DNA from: Epiperipatus broadwayi | Taxonomy: Eukaryota; Onychophora; Udeonychophora; Euonychophora; Peripatidae | Length of the DNA stretch: 64,000 bases | Assembly: GCA_028023455.1 (NCBI GenBank) | Contig: JAQFVV010013355.1 | Location: 1-64,000 of the forward strand | Direction of reading: 5' to 3' | Part shown: positions 46,183-57,454 of the stretch, one piece after another | How the letters are laid out: every line of letters begins with the position of its first letter | Position numbering within the stretch: position 1 is the stretch's first letter | Notes under the pieces: model-generated | What the model was told of the DNA's origin: nothing | Seen by the model: the letters and a program-made list of their open reading frames with translations, nothing else | The model's database searches: none | Program-made: the position numbers and the translations under genes

Positions 46183-46334
46183 CTTGGTTTACTTGAAAAC
46201 TCACAAGTATCTTTTTTTTTAGCATTTGAAATGGCATCAAAGCAGTAATAATGATCAAAAAGAAAAGTCAACATATTGAACAATAATGGCAGTCCTCATG
46301 TCACTGCTCACGCGCAGAAGTAATGGCTATGTAC

Positions 46335-46710
46335 GACAGTTTCATTCAATTGATTTGATTTTTTTTTGTTTTTATTACTCATCTGGGAAATGATCCACAC
46401 ACCTTTACCTATTAAACCTAATATTTTGTCATAATATTTTACTGTACATTCCCATAATTATACACATAAGATTAATATTAGACAGTCATTCGGGCTGATT
46501 ATATAAGCGGAATCGCGCCAATCTATTTTACAATTAGGATGCCCCCCTCCCCCGTCTAAAATAGTTTACAACTTCGACTTTTTAAGAAATATTTTGAAGA
46601 AAAAATAAAAAGCACAAAACTGATTATTTTTTGCAAAAACACTTTCTATAAAGCTGTGCCTTTTAATTAAATATCCGTATTTCAATCACTGAGTTTTGCA
46701 TCTTAGGTAA
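46335..46710. other. Moderately GC-richer spacer
   Basis: It contains cattcgggctgattatataa and gcggaatcgcgcc around 46490-46520 and a C-run at 46540. No gene or repeat could be assigned. It may be upstream sequence of the candidate exon. Confidence 0.3.
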
Positions 46711-46711
46711 C

Positions 46712-46746
46712 TGCCTAGTTTGCTTACTTACAGCGCCGGCTCTGTG
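46712..46746. mobile_element. hAT-like terminal remnant
   Basis: The sequence ends cagcgccggctctg, identical to the right terminal inverted repeat of the MITE at 3969-4133, preceded by a gcctag block also present in that MITE. The matching left end was not found nearby, so this is a solo or truncated end. Confidence 0.5.
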
Positions 46747-46965
46747 TATAGGATAACTAAAAAATTCCTAACCTTGCTTGGAAAATTTCTTTTACATGTA
46801 CATTATAATTAAAATCTCCAAAACTTCATCCAGAATTGAATAAAGTCCACAATAGGTAATTGCTTCCCCAATTTATCTAAGCTACAATAAAAAAAAAAGA
46901 TCAACACTTTATTAATTAATAACTGAAACACACAGGCTTATTATATACTTGTGTCTATATATGTA

Positions 46966-47085
46966 ATAAATAGGGTATATGAACACAGACTTTCACACGA
47001 CCCATCACTCTCCACTCTATCTCATAACACTGATACACTTGAACACATATATGTCGAAAAGATAAATAATCACCAATATCTTATG
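46966..47085 (+). repeat. Dispersed repeat D, copy 3
   Basis: It is nearly identical to 5485-5615 and shares its order of blocks with the right end of the 3.5-kb foldback. It is flanked by unrelated AT-rich DNA. Confidence 0.7.
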
Positions 47086-47089
47086 CTAA

Positions 47090-48100
47090 ACCATATAGAG
47101 AAATAGTATTTATAAGATAGATAATAATTTTACAATTCCTATTTGCTTATAATATATAAAAGCACACAAACATTTGGCAGCACATTAATAGCTAATTATT
47201 TTTTTAAAACTATTTTAAATGTTTTTTAGACTTTGAATAATATATACAAAAGTTATAGAATTACGAGCAATGTATACATTTTTCTTTAATGAGATCTATT
47301 TGTATTTCATATTCTTCGGCGAGTGTCGCCCCTCTTTGAATTACTAGATAGTACTTATTGTAGAACGGTGAGAATTTTCACCGTCATTATACTTAATTAA
47401 ACACGCACTTTTAACTTATTAGGCCATTAACTCAATGCTTCTAATGGTTTAATAATTAGGAGAATCTTACCAAGATTAAGAATGGAATTATTACAGCATT
47501 AATGAGCTCCATCACCACGCCCATTGGTATTTCGATTGTTTTTAAAACATTGGAAAATTCCCATAGTCAAAATTGTGAATCAACTCATAAAAAATATTAT
47601 TGCCTTAAACATCAAGTAATTATATATTCAAATGACTCATTTTCATAATTAATCTCAGAAATTATTTCAGATGAAAAGAATGCTAAATTTCTTAAAAAAT
47701 TTATAAACGATTTAATTACAGTGCTTTCAAAGTGTTTATCGTTCAGGGTTAAGATAATCCTGTTTTATCCCACGTTTATATATATGTGATCATTTGGACT
47801 AATTAACATTAACACCAACTAAATCAAAAGTAGTGGGGGAAATAAACAGATAAATAAAAATGTTTTCAGGTGCTCTGAAATTATGCTTTTTATTTGTTTT
47901 AAAAAACTTACTCGATGGGTATTTTACTTTTTTAAATTTATAGTTGTCAAATAAACTTGAATTATAAAATGAAGCAGAGATAGCCTATGGAAAAGAAGAT
48001 ACTGCATTAATAAAGAATAATTGAAAAAAGTGAATAAATTGGAGCTTAAACCAGCATTAATTATGTTTTTGTAACAATTTATATTTAAAAAATGAAGATT
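47090..48100. other. Spacer with a GC-richer patch
   Basis: 47310-47540 is less AT-rich (cggcgagtgtcgcccctc, ccatcaccacgcccattgg), the latter resembling a GC-box next to an inverted CCAAT box. No reading frame accompanies it. Nothing else was recognised. Confidence 0.3.
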
Positions 48101-48104
48101 TATT

Positions 48105-48390
48105 GGCACATAGAATTTTAAATGGTGAATGAAATATTAGTTTGTCCATAAAGATAGGTTTTGGTTTATAATGAATAGATTGTATTTACAATTTGATTTT
48201 TTTCAATCCAATGTTTCTGTATAGTCTATAGCTATTTCTTCAATATCAACTAGCTAATGTATCTGCTACCAGTTAGTATTTTAGGTGGTGAATGAAATTT
48301 TAGTTTGATTACAAAGATAGGTTATAATCTATAATGAAGATTGTTTTTATATTTTATTTTTTTTTCAACCTAATGCTTTTGTATATATCA
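48105..48390 (+). repeat. Diverged tandem duplication
   Basis: Both 48108-48225 and 48275-48390 read ggtgaatgaaat.ttagttt, aaagataggtt, ataatgaa.agattg, then a T run, caa.c.aatg.tt.tgtat. Period about 170 bp. Non-coding and of unknown origin. Confidence 0.6.
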
Positions 48391-48394
48391 TATT

Positions 48395-49555
48395 ATATGC
48401 TCACCAAGAAGCAAAGCACATATAGAGCAAACATAGTAACACTCGGCACATTGTTCATAAAAAAAATAATTAACACATAAACAATACAAGTGTATCTTAT
48501 GCATTGTTAATTGTTATAGGAAAACAGAATAGAAAATTGAAGGTACTTGAATTGGGAATACACCATGGGAATTTGAGGAATTATAATTCCTTTATGCAAT
48601 TCATCCTACAAAAAAAGTTGCCTCTATTACATAATGTTTAAATTGTTAATTCACCAGCATCTTCATCATAAAATTGAGAAAGATTATTGTTTGTAAGATC
48701 TAGGCAAGGATAGAAAAGTGAATATGCATTTTTTTTAATCTTCTTGTATTGTAATTATGACAAATAATGAAATATTTATTGGTGACCCATAGTCATGCAT
48801 GGTTATAGTATAATCTAAATAAAATTATATATACTTGTCTTTAATTTCAGTTTATGGTTGGGGCTGATAAAAGTCTACAGGATGGGGAACAATGTTGACC
48901 TGATTTTTCATCTATTGACTTATAAACATTTGATAGCTCTTAAAATTAACTTTAAACAAAACTACTATTTTAGTAGTCACATAATAAAATAGTTTATTTC
49001 TAGAACCAAGAAAGAACTTTATTCTCAAGATTAACTTTATTAATATATAGATTTAAACAATATATTTATATTTTTTACCATGGTACACCTCGATAATGAA
49101 ATTTCTTCTTTCTCTCATAGTTCTTCATTACTGAGTTGTAATAAGCTGTCAGAAATAAATTTAAGTTATTATTTCAGCACTGTATTTATATATTGAATGA
49201 GAGGATCAGTTTTGCAAACACCAGTCTATATGCAATTTTTTAAACATATATTTACGCATCAATTATCTAAGAATAAATATTAATGTTTGAAGTCTGTTTC
49301 AAAAAGAATGGTAACACTTCCCATTACTAAATTGATATTTTTTTAGATCCCTCATCATGTTATTAAGAATTTCTATAGAGCTTTTTAATGATTATATATA
49401 TTCAATTTATAATATAATCAAATATTGGTGCCATAATTGTGATATAGTTCTCTGATTAGAATTATTGCAAAAAAAACAAAAAAACAAAACAAATCAAAAC
49501 AATACATATTTTTAGCTTACTCATATACTTTCAGAAGCAGTTCTTTTCATTCTAT
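48395..49555. other. AT-rich region
   Basis: Nothing recognised. Confidence 0.35.
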
Positions 49556-49559
49556 TTAC

Positions 49560-50200
49560 TGTAAGCTGGAGTATAAACACAAGAAGTTTGTGACTTTTTC
49601 TTTTATCAGTGAGGATTTAAGATTTAAAGGTGGAATTAACACTGATGATACACTTTTTACTCCTTTATACTATTCAAGCTAATAATCTAAATTAATATAA
49701 AATGCTAAGGTTTTCAATCCAAGCCAGCTTATTTGCATATTTATAGTCATAACAACAAGTCAATTTGTATACATTTTAGAATTTCAATTATATGCTAACT
49801 ATACTCCATTTCTATGCATCAGTTTGGAATGTTAATGCTAATAATAACATCAAATGATTTTCTACTCACATGTTAACAATATCAGCTCTTGCCATTGTAC
49901 TATAGAGTTATTCAATATAAGTTTGAGTAATCAATGAATATAAGACCCACATTCCCAGTTCAGTTTCTGATATTTGCCTTCATCAGTGAGAATTTAAAAT
50001 TCAAAGCTGAAACTAATGTAACTTATGCAAATAGTAACTACCTTTTATTCATTTATATTATTCAAGATAAAAAAAATTCTAAGGTTTTGAACTCAAGCAA
50101 ACTTATTGATGAAAGTAAAACTAGAAACTGATCTAGAGATATACATATCATGTACTGCACCATCTAGTGTGCATTGATTACTCAAGTCTCAATAGATACC
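49560..50200 (-). repeat. HHR-bearing tandem repeat, 377-bp period
   Basis: Two units share (t/c)atcagtgag.atttaa.attcaaa.g, a tactattcaagctaat-type block and ctaaggtttt.a.tcaagc. The cagtgag boxes at 49607 and 49984 set a 377-bp period. The second unit carries a nearly complete ribozyme core (listed next). Its flanks keep the gagtaatcaatg / cattgattactc inverted boxes found at the ends of the other HHR repeats. A relative lies at 9095-9300. Confidence 0.65.
49953..49991 (-). ncRNA. Hammerhead-like core of the 377-bp repeat
   Basis: The minus strand reads TCTCA, CTGATGA, AGGCAAATATCA, GAAA, CTGAAC, TGGGA. CTGATGA and GAAA are intact and TCTCA pairs with TGGGA as stem I. Stem II is damaged (GGC faces TCA) and the cleavage triplet is not a good GTC. 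It is probably inactive. Confidence 0.5.
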
Positions 50201-50204
50201 TCTA

Positions 50205-50805
50205 GATTAGGGTAAAAAAACACCTAAAATACTGGCAACAGCAATTTTTTAATTGTAATTCATATTTAAAGATAACTTGAATGTGGTATGCAATATTCTG
50301 CCAGATTTTAATGTTGTAAACTGCTTTATTAGCTGAAATTACTGCAAAAGCTATTCTCTGATTGAATCTTTGCCAAAAAAAATCAAAAATCGATGCCACC
50401 AGATGCATTCAGAAAGAACACTTTTTAAAAATGTTTTTGAAAATTTGACAAGATATCTACTACAAATATGTAACTGAATTGAGAATCTGTCTCCCAATGC
50501 TCTTATAATTCAGAAACCAATAAATCAATTTCCTGTTGTTTTTTTTTTTTTTACATATTGCACCGATTTAGATATGATTTTAAGCTTTATCAGAAGAAAC
50601 AACTTCATGGCCTAAAACTATGAATTTCTTTACTTTGTAGGAGATGTATGAGTTATATTATTAAAATGCATGACCATATTTTTCACATGACAACCAAGAT
50701 TAACTATTTTTTAATTTTATTGATTTTTTTTATTATCTATTCCTGCGTTAATTTGAACTTAATTACTGTGCTTAGTTTTAAATATAACCAGCTTGAATAA
50801 ATATA
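50205..50805. other. AT-rich spacer
   Basis: Nothing recognised; the 68-codon minus-strand open stretch at 50202-50408 has no motif. Confidence 0.35.
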
Positions 50806-50972
50806 ATAATTCTGAAGTATCACATGATCACATTTCCTATATTAGCACATTAATTGTTGATAAACATAGCAAAATTCTCCATACAGTATTGCCACCTGTG
50901 CTAACCAGAGTAATCAATGGATGCCAGAAGGCTTGTGCATAAAATCCCTATCTAATGCCTACTCATCCAATA

Positions 50973-51014
50973 TCCCTAGACTAGTTTCTGGCTTGTGGCC
51001 TTCGTCAGTGAGGA
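50973..51014 (-). ncRNA. Type I hammerhead motif, unit 1
   Basis: CTGACGA, GGC/GCC stem II with a CACAA loop, GAAA, CTAGTC. One base of stem I differs from the other units (TAGGGA instead of TGGGGA), giving an A-C mismatch opposite TCCTCA. Confidence 0.6.
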
Positions 51015-51428
51015 GCTTTGGATCTGAGAGCACTGCATCTAGATCTTAGGATCTAATGCAACCCTCTAGCAACCACCTTTTATCTCTACTTAACTACAAA
51101 ACTATGAGAATGAAATTGAAAACAAAAAAAATATTTTCAATCTAAGCTCAATAGCTTATATAGTCATATGGGTCTGAACTCAGTTCAGCACCCATACATT
51201 TTGGTGTCTTTGGCTCTTTTACAACCATAGCCACCACTATCCTATTAGGCAGGATTGGTGTTAAACCATTAAGCATCACATGATCACATTTCCTATACTA
51301 GCACATTAATTGTTGATAAACGGAGCAAAATTCTCCATACAGTATTGCCATCTGTGCTAAACAGAGTAATCAATGGATGCCAGAAGGCTTGTGCATAAAA
51401 TCCCTATCTAATGCCTACTCATCCAATA

Positions 51429-51470
51429 TCCCCAGACTAGTTTCTGGCTTGTGGCCTTCGTCAGTGAGGA
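51429..51470 (-). ncRNA. Type I hammerhead motif, unit 2
   Basis: In order on the minus strand: stem I strand TCCTCA; CTGACGA; stem II GGC-CACAA-GCC with A on each side; GAAA; a minimal stem III (AC/GT with loop TA) ending in the cleavage triplet GTC; stem I strand TGGGGA, which pairs with TCCTCA over 6 bp with one G-U. All conserved core residues are present. The A opposite A at the base of stem II is not canonical (G-C is usual), and a 3-bp stem II is weak, so activity needs testing. The very short stem III is typical of PLE and retrozyme hammerheads, which are thought to act as dimers. Confidence 0.7.
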
Positions 51471-51828
51471 GCTTTGGATCTGAGAGCACTGCATCTAGAT
51501 CTTAGGATCTAATGCAACCCTCTAGCAACCACCTTTTATCTCTATTTAACTACAAAACTATGAGAATGAAATTGAAAACACAAAAAAATATTTTCAATCT
51601 AAGCTCAATAGCTTATATAGTCATATGGGTCTGAACTCAGTTCAGCACCCATACATTTTGGTGTCTTTGGCTCTTTTACAACCATAGCCACCACTATCCT
51701 ATTAGGCAGGAGGTGTTAAACCATTAAGCATCACATGATCACATTTCCTATACTAGCACATTAATTGTTGATAAACAGAGCAAGCGTTAGATCCTAAGAT
51801 CTAGATGCAGTGCTCTCAAATCCAAAGC

Positions 51829-51870
51829 TCCTCACTGACGAAGGCCACAAGCCAGAAACTAGTCTGGGGA
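51829..51870 (+). ncRNA. Type I hammerhead motif, inverted unit 3
   Basis: Identical in sequence to the unit 2 motif but on the plus strand: TCCTCA, CTGACGA, stem II, GAAA, CTAGTC, TGGGGA. The predicted cut lies after C51864. Confidence 0.7.
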
Positions 51871-52284
51871 TATTGGATGAGTAGGCATTAGATAGGGATT
51901 TTATGCACAAGCCTTCTGGCATCCATTGACTACTCTGTTTAGCACAGGTGGCAATACTGTATGGAGAATTTTGCTCTGTTTATCAACAATTAATGTGCTA
52001 GTATAGAAAATGTGATCATTTGATGCTTAATGGTTTAACACCAATCCTGCCTAATAGGATAGTGGTGGCTATGGTTGTAAAAGAGCCAAAGACACCAAAA
52101 TGTATGGGTGCTGAACTGAGTTCAGACCCATATGACTATATAAGCTATTGAGCTTAGATTGAAAATATTTTTTGTGTTTTCAATTTCATTCTCATAGTTT
52201 TGTAGTTAAGTAGAGATAAAAGGTGGTTGCTAGAGGGTTGCATTAGATCCTAAGATCTAGATGCAGTGCTCTCAGATCCAAAGC

Positions 52285-52326
52285 TCCTCACTGATGAAGG
52301 CCACAAGCCAGAAACTAGTCTGGGGA
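52285..52326 (+). ncRNA. Type I hammerhead motif, inverted unit 4
   Basis: As unit 3 but with T at the variable position (CTGATGA, the commonest form). It lies exactly 456 bp from unit 3. The predicted cut is after C52320. Confidence 0.7.
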
Positions 52327-52449
52327 TATTGGATGAGTAGGCATTAGATAGGGATTTTATGCACAAGCCTTCTGGCATCCATTGATTACTCTGTTTAGCA
52401 CAGGTGGCAATACTGTATGGAGAATTTTGCTCTGTTTAATTCTGAAGTA

Positions 52450-54430
52450 CTGAAACCCCCCAGCGAGCTATATGTAAACTAACGGTCAGTAAACGTAAAA
52501 TGTAGAATTTTGTACATATATTTGCAAAAAATATGTAACTCGAATTTAAATTTTTTTATGTTATTTTTGTTTTTGAAAAAAAAAAGTCCAGTTCTTGCAA
52601 AGTTTTGAAAAATGCGTTTTAAAAAAATAAAGTTATTAATTTTTTTGAAATATTATTAGTAAAGTTGTAGAAAGGGATCATATTGGGCCTATTCTTTCAT
52701 GTGATTGATTATTCTTAAACATTATTTAATTATATGAGTTATTCCCAAGGCAAGTTGAATTAATTTTCATTTTTCTTTTTTTATTTTAGAATAATTAAAG
52801 CTCATTTACAATTTGAAATAACATTTTTGTAATATTTTTATGACCAAAATAGGAATTTTAAAAAAAAAAAAAAGTAAAAAAAAAACATGGTTTATAATGA
52901 CAATATTTTTATTTTATATAATTCAGAAAGTAACACGATTAACTCTTGATTCATTGTTTTTCAAGGACTGGATAAAATAAACGATAGATATGGAAAAACA
53001 ATCGAAAGAAACTTAATAAAAAATATAAATAAAACACATGTAATGGCTAGTGAATGAAATATGTATACCAATTTTGATTTTTTTATGTATACAACAATTC
53101 TTGAGAAAGTTTTAGATTTTTTAAATTATACTTTCAAAAGTAAAACAAAACAAAATAAACAAAAAATAATAATAAAAAGAGGTAACTTTGATTGAATTTA
53201 ACTAAATTGCTACTATTTGATGATTGCTTTTCTTATGGATAATCTTATATGCTCCTGTGTTAGTTTGCTTTATTTTTTTTTATTTTTAAAATACTACTGA
53301 TTAAATATACTTAACTGATATAATACTATTTATATATCTTATAATTCTAAATACTAACATGCTTATTTACTCATGACATATAACATTCTTTATGTACAAC
53401 TTACGTTTGTTTCTCAAGATAAAGCAGTCCACGCAAATGTTATTTATATATTACTATAAATGAATCATTTCAGGACTAATTTTCCAAGTGATCAGCCAAT
53501 GGTTGGTTATTGTTAATTCCCAGATATTAAAGAAACTGACTAGAGAACATTTTGAATATCTATTTCTTATGTACAGCTGCTATTGCTATTTGATTATTCA
53601 TTAGATAAACAACATGAGTAGTATGCTTACTAACATGCAAAAAAGCCAGCATGGTGAATTTACTGATTTTTACCTCTGAGTTTAATATCAGTAAACACCA
53701 TTTTTTCCCCCTCAGCTACTTTATAATTCTTACCCAAAAATATCAAGGCAGAATTAATGGGTGCATATGGATTTGAATGCTGACTCTTTCTTATATTTAT
53801 AATCATGGCAGACAAAATTAAGTTATGACTCTCATTAAATTATTAATCAAGATAATAGTTGGTGATCAAAGGCAGAATGAGCTAAAAATCTTTGATTTAC
53901 AAACCTAGATTGCCATTTAATAGTGACCCTTTATCTAGCTATCTACAATTGTGAATCATTTTTAAGGAAAAGAAATCTGCATGAATTGTAAGAAGAACTG
54001 TCTCATATTCAATGAGATATTATGTTTAATTTGTGAGGTTTGATGAAAAGATGAAGAGACACTTAATTTGGAAAGTGTAAACTCACAAATTTTGGAAACA
54101 CAAATAAAATGGATATCGTTGGTTATTCAACTTAATAGAAGTTACCAAATGATGATAATTCAGAAATACTGTGTTCCATAATATGTTTGTATTCTGATGA
54201 GGAAGTCAGTGGCACTCTCCATGAAAATAAAGAAAAAAGTGCTCCCCCCATCCCATTAATATAATTACAATTTCGTTTTTAAAATAATATTTTTATCATA
54301 TTTTAAAAATATTCAAAAATCAAATATTTATTTATTATAATTAGCTCATTTATTAAAATACACTCCAAGTCTTTCTCTTGTATATTATACATTGTGTACG
54401 TAATGCTTTTGATTAAGCCAAACAACAATA
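52450..54430. other. AT-rich region, no recognised gene
   Basis: Long A/T tracts around 52500-53300. No coding signal or repeat was identified. The 5' part of the RTE element to the right may begin somewhere after 53700 but is unrecognisable. Confidence 0.35.
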
Positions 54431-54973
54431 TTTTAAAAGTGTCATGGAAGATTTTAATGCTAGACTTTGGAAAGCAAAAAAAAAAAAGCTGAAAAAGTTA
54501 TCCATTAATGAAATATAACATCATTGCAAAGATAGAAAGAGAAAAGCTATTAAATAAGACAGTTCTGACAATTGATATTTTTAGTCTTCAGAAATATTCC
54601 ATTGAATTTAAAATAAAACTTCCAAATTGTTTTAAAATATTTAAAAACTTTGATGTTAATGTAGATTTGAATGAATTCAATAAAAAGAAAAATGATTCTT
54701 TACAAAAGTTAGTTATAATGATAACTAGTACAAAAAATTAGCAATTTTCAAGTAAATTTTCAACTTAAACTAGACCAAAAAAAAAGAGGGGTTATGAAAA
54801 TATAAGAATCCATTTGTGAGAAATTAATATCTGGAATTTTATAAAACATTATGATAAAGAGTTATGAGTTGATATTTTTATTTTTATAAAAGTGAGTAAA
54901 AAGGTTTCAAAAGTATACATACCATTTTGATATTAGAAAGAAAATTATCTTAGTAATAATATAAAAATATGAT

Positions 54974-55590
54974 AAACCATTAAGCATCACATGATCACAT
55001 TTCCTATACTAGCACATTAATTGTTGATAAACAGAGCAAAACTCTCCATACAGTATTGTCACCTGTGCTAAACAGAGTAATCAATGGATGCCAGAAGGCT
55101 TGTGCATAAAATCCCTATCTAATGCCTACTCATCCAATATCCCCAGACTAGTTTCTGGCTTGTGGCCTTCGTCAGTGAGGAGCTTTGGATCTGAGAGCAC
55201 TGCATCTAGATCTTAGGATCTAATGCAACCCTCTAGCAACCACCTTTTATCTTTACTTAACTACAAAACTATGAGAATGAAATTGAAAACACAAAAAATA
55301 TTTTCAATCTAAGATCAATAGCTTATATAGTCATATGGGTCTGAACTCAGTTTAGCACCCATACATTTTGGTGTCTTTGGCTCTTTTACAACTATAGCCA
55401 CCACTATCCTATTAGGCAGGATTGGTGTTAAACCATTAAGCATCACATGATCACATTTCCTATACTAGCACATTAATTGTTGATATATCAAAACAGAGCA
55501 AAACTCTCCATACAGTATTGCCTTCTGGCATCCATTGATTACTCTGTTTAGCACAGGTAGCAATACTGTATGAAGAGATTTGCTCTGTTT
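54974..55590 (-). mobile_element. HHR repeat copy inserted in the RTE pseudogene
   Basis: One full 456-bp-type unit plus a partial second that ends in an inverted copy of the first 66 bases (tggcatccattgattactct to tttgctctgttta). It is flanked by ataaaaatatgat at 54961-54973 and 55591-55603, a 13-bp direct repeat. It shares its outer end with the array at 50820-52437. Since the RTE reading pieces resume on the far side, this repeat jumped into an existing RTE copy. Confidence 0.8.
55140..55181 (-). ncRNA. Type I hammerhead motif in the inserted copy
   Basis: Same elements as the 51429-51470 motif: TCCTCA, CTGACGA, GGC/GCC stem II, GAAA, CTAGTC, TGGGGA. All core residues are retained. Confidence 0.65.
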
Positions 55591-55871
55591 ATAAAAATAT
55601 GATTATTACTTTCTTTAAAAAAAATAAGCAACATCATAAAGTGTGAAGAATAATTGAACAAAGAACTATATAGTTCTACAAATAAAAACAAAAAATCTTA
55701 TACAACTATATTTTCTGATATCAAATATTTTAAATGGCAAGATAAGGTATACATTTAAATCTATGATAATTTAAAAGAAATAGATGAAGACAACATAAAA
55801 ATTGTTGGCAAAACTGTATATTGAATGTCTAAATAATAAAGATGTAATAATGTAGAATTTTTTTACATACA

Positions 55872-56147
55872 ATGGTAATCATCCTTCCAACATGCACCAT
55901 ACTTTAATATTCAATTAGCAGTGTTAAATACTAGTAAACTCTTGATCCAAATCACAAGATAAAGACTTTTGAAAATATAAGAATGGCTGTAGATGCTTAA
56001 GATTAGCCTATATAATTGTATGTAAGTACAAAAGATGCCATTCGTTTCAAAAAATTTTATCTTGTGATTTGGATTGAGAGTTTATTAGTATTTAACATCG
56101 TTAATTGAATATTAAATTATGGCACATGTTTGAAAGATGATTACCAT
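55872..56147. repeat. Inverted duplication inside the RTE pseudogene
   Basis: Arms 55872-55977 and 56047-56147 are reverse complements with some mismatches, around a 69-bp spacer. The right arm is genuine RTE coding sequence (a SLLVFNIVN...-like stretch leading into the RT fingers), so the left arm is an antisense duplicate of it. Confidence 0.7.
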
Positions 56148-57454
56148 CATATCAGAATTACAGAAAAAAGATGAATTAATAATTAAAAGGAGTTTTGAAA
56201 TTACACCTATTAATCTTCTATCAATTGTACACAGGATTTTTATTAAGATCATTAAAATTTGTTCAGAGAACAAGCTGCATGTAAAAGTAGTTTTAGAACA
56301 GTATATCACATTAAAGTATTTAAAAAAAGTTGTAAAGAAAACTACTGAATATGAGCTGCTGCCATTATGTTTTGGATTTGTAGATTAGAAAAAAAAAAGA
56401 CTTTTAAAAACATTTCCATAAGGTGATTAAAGTTTTAAATATCAAAATATAAACCCAATATATTGTCAAATTATGAAGAATTTTTTTTATCGAAATGCAA
56501 CAGCAGTGATTATAGTATATAATGACCCTAAAACGATTAAAATTGTTAAAGTTATATGACAATGTAGTTCCATATCTGCAAAATGTTTAGACCAATTACA
56601 CAGAACTATATTATAGGTTAAAACAGGAAGTTAAATAAATTGGGAATCTAAATAGAGAATATTTAAGTCATCTAGATTTTGCAGATAATGACGATATTTT
56701 TTGCAAATAATGCTTCAGAGATTCAGGAAATATTGCAAGAGTTATGAAATGAAAGCAAAAAAGTAAGACTAACAATAAATTCTAAAAAGACTTAAATAAT
56801 GCTCAATGTTTTTTTTTCTTTTTACATAAGGAAAAAGTAAAGATTGATCATCATGAATTAGCAAAAGCTAACAATTAATTACAAATACATTGGTTACACT
56901 TTTAATATGATGGAAATATAATGGAGAAATTAATCATAAATTTAAACTTGGATGGTGTGCTTTTTGTAGAAATAATCTAATATTTTAAAAAAATAAGTCT
57001 ATGTGTTTTTAAAAAACTTAAAAAAAAAATCTTTTGTCAAATGTACATATAGATCTGAAACTTGGATGCTTAACAGAAGAGCAACACAAGGATTTCCGAT
57101 CGCATAATGATGGAGAGTTTTATGTTACTAGTAATAAAAAAGAAATCACAAGTAAAATACATGGATGAGAAAACAGACAACTATTATTGCCACATTAAAA
57201 TAAATAAAAGTCTTAAATGATTCTGGAATAAACCTGTTGTTAGAAAAGATGGCAATAGATGACCAGCTGAGGTTTAATTAGATTCCAAGAGATTATAAAA
57301 GACCCAGAAAGCAACCACATGAGAAATTGATGGATAGGATAAGTAACTTTGCTGAAATGATGTAAAAAAGAAAAACTATAGCTAAGAAAAACTGGATCAA
57401 ACTTTAAAAAAAAAAATTCCCTTCTGCAATGTTGATAATGTAAAATAAATCTAT

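Larger units (their letters stand above)
50820..52437. mobile_element. HHR repeat array, 456-bp units in direct and inverted order, with target duplication
   Basis: Units at 50820-51275 and 51276-51730 are tandem, followed by a partial third (to 51782). The array then switches to the reverse complement: a partial unit 51783-52028 and a unit 52029-52437. Ribozyme cores are 456 bp apart in both halves. The insert is flanked by aattctgaagta at 50808-50819 and 52438-52449, a perfect 12-bp direct repeat. Its outer end is tttgctctgttta, the same as for the copy at 54974-55590. It has no gene. Tandem HHR repeats with such duplications resemble metazoan retrozymes or PLE terminal repeats. Confidence 0.8.
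54440..57450 (+). pseudogene. RTE-like LINE pseudogene, interrupted
   Basis: In order: an endonuclease end (VMEDFNARLWK, family GDFNArlG) at 54440-54475; the post-endonuclease segment at 54508-54741 (KYSIEFKIKLPNCFKIFKNF); RT fingers at 56137-56388 (PINLLSIVHRIFIKII, family PISLLsvlyKi; ending YELLPLCFGFVD, family 'lplylaFvD'); HLDFADNDDIF at about 56675-56710; a thumb (NYKYIGYTF); and C-terminal DPESN and RKTGSNF remnants to 57420. Stops and shifts are frequent. It is split by the HHR repeat at 54974-55590 and an inverted duplication at 55872-56147. The FADD block has an inserted N. It is dead. Confidence 0.75.

Noticed and set aside
47310-47540. Promoter or CpG-type region
   Set aside because: Only slightly GC-richer. 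A single GC-box and CCAAT-like pair without a reading frame is not enough.
50820-52437. CRISPR-like or satellite array
   Set aside because: Units are 456 bp, partly inverted and bounded by a target duplication, with no short repeat-spacer pattern; the setting is an animal genome.
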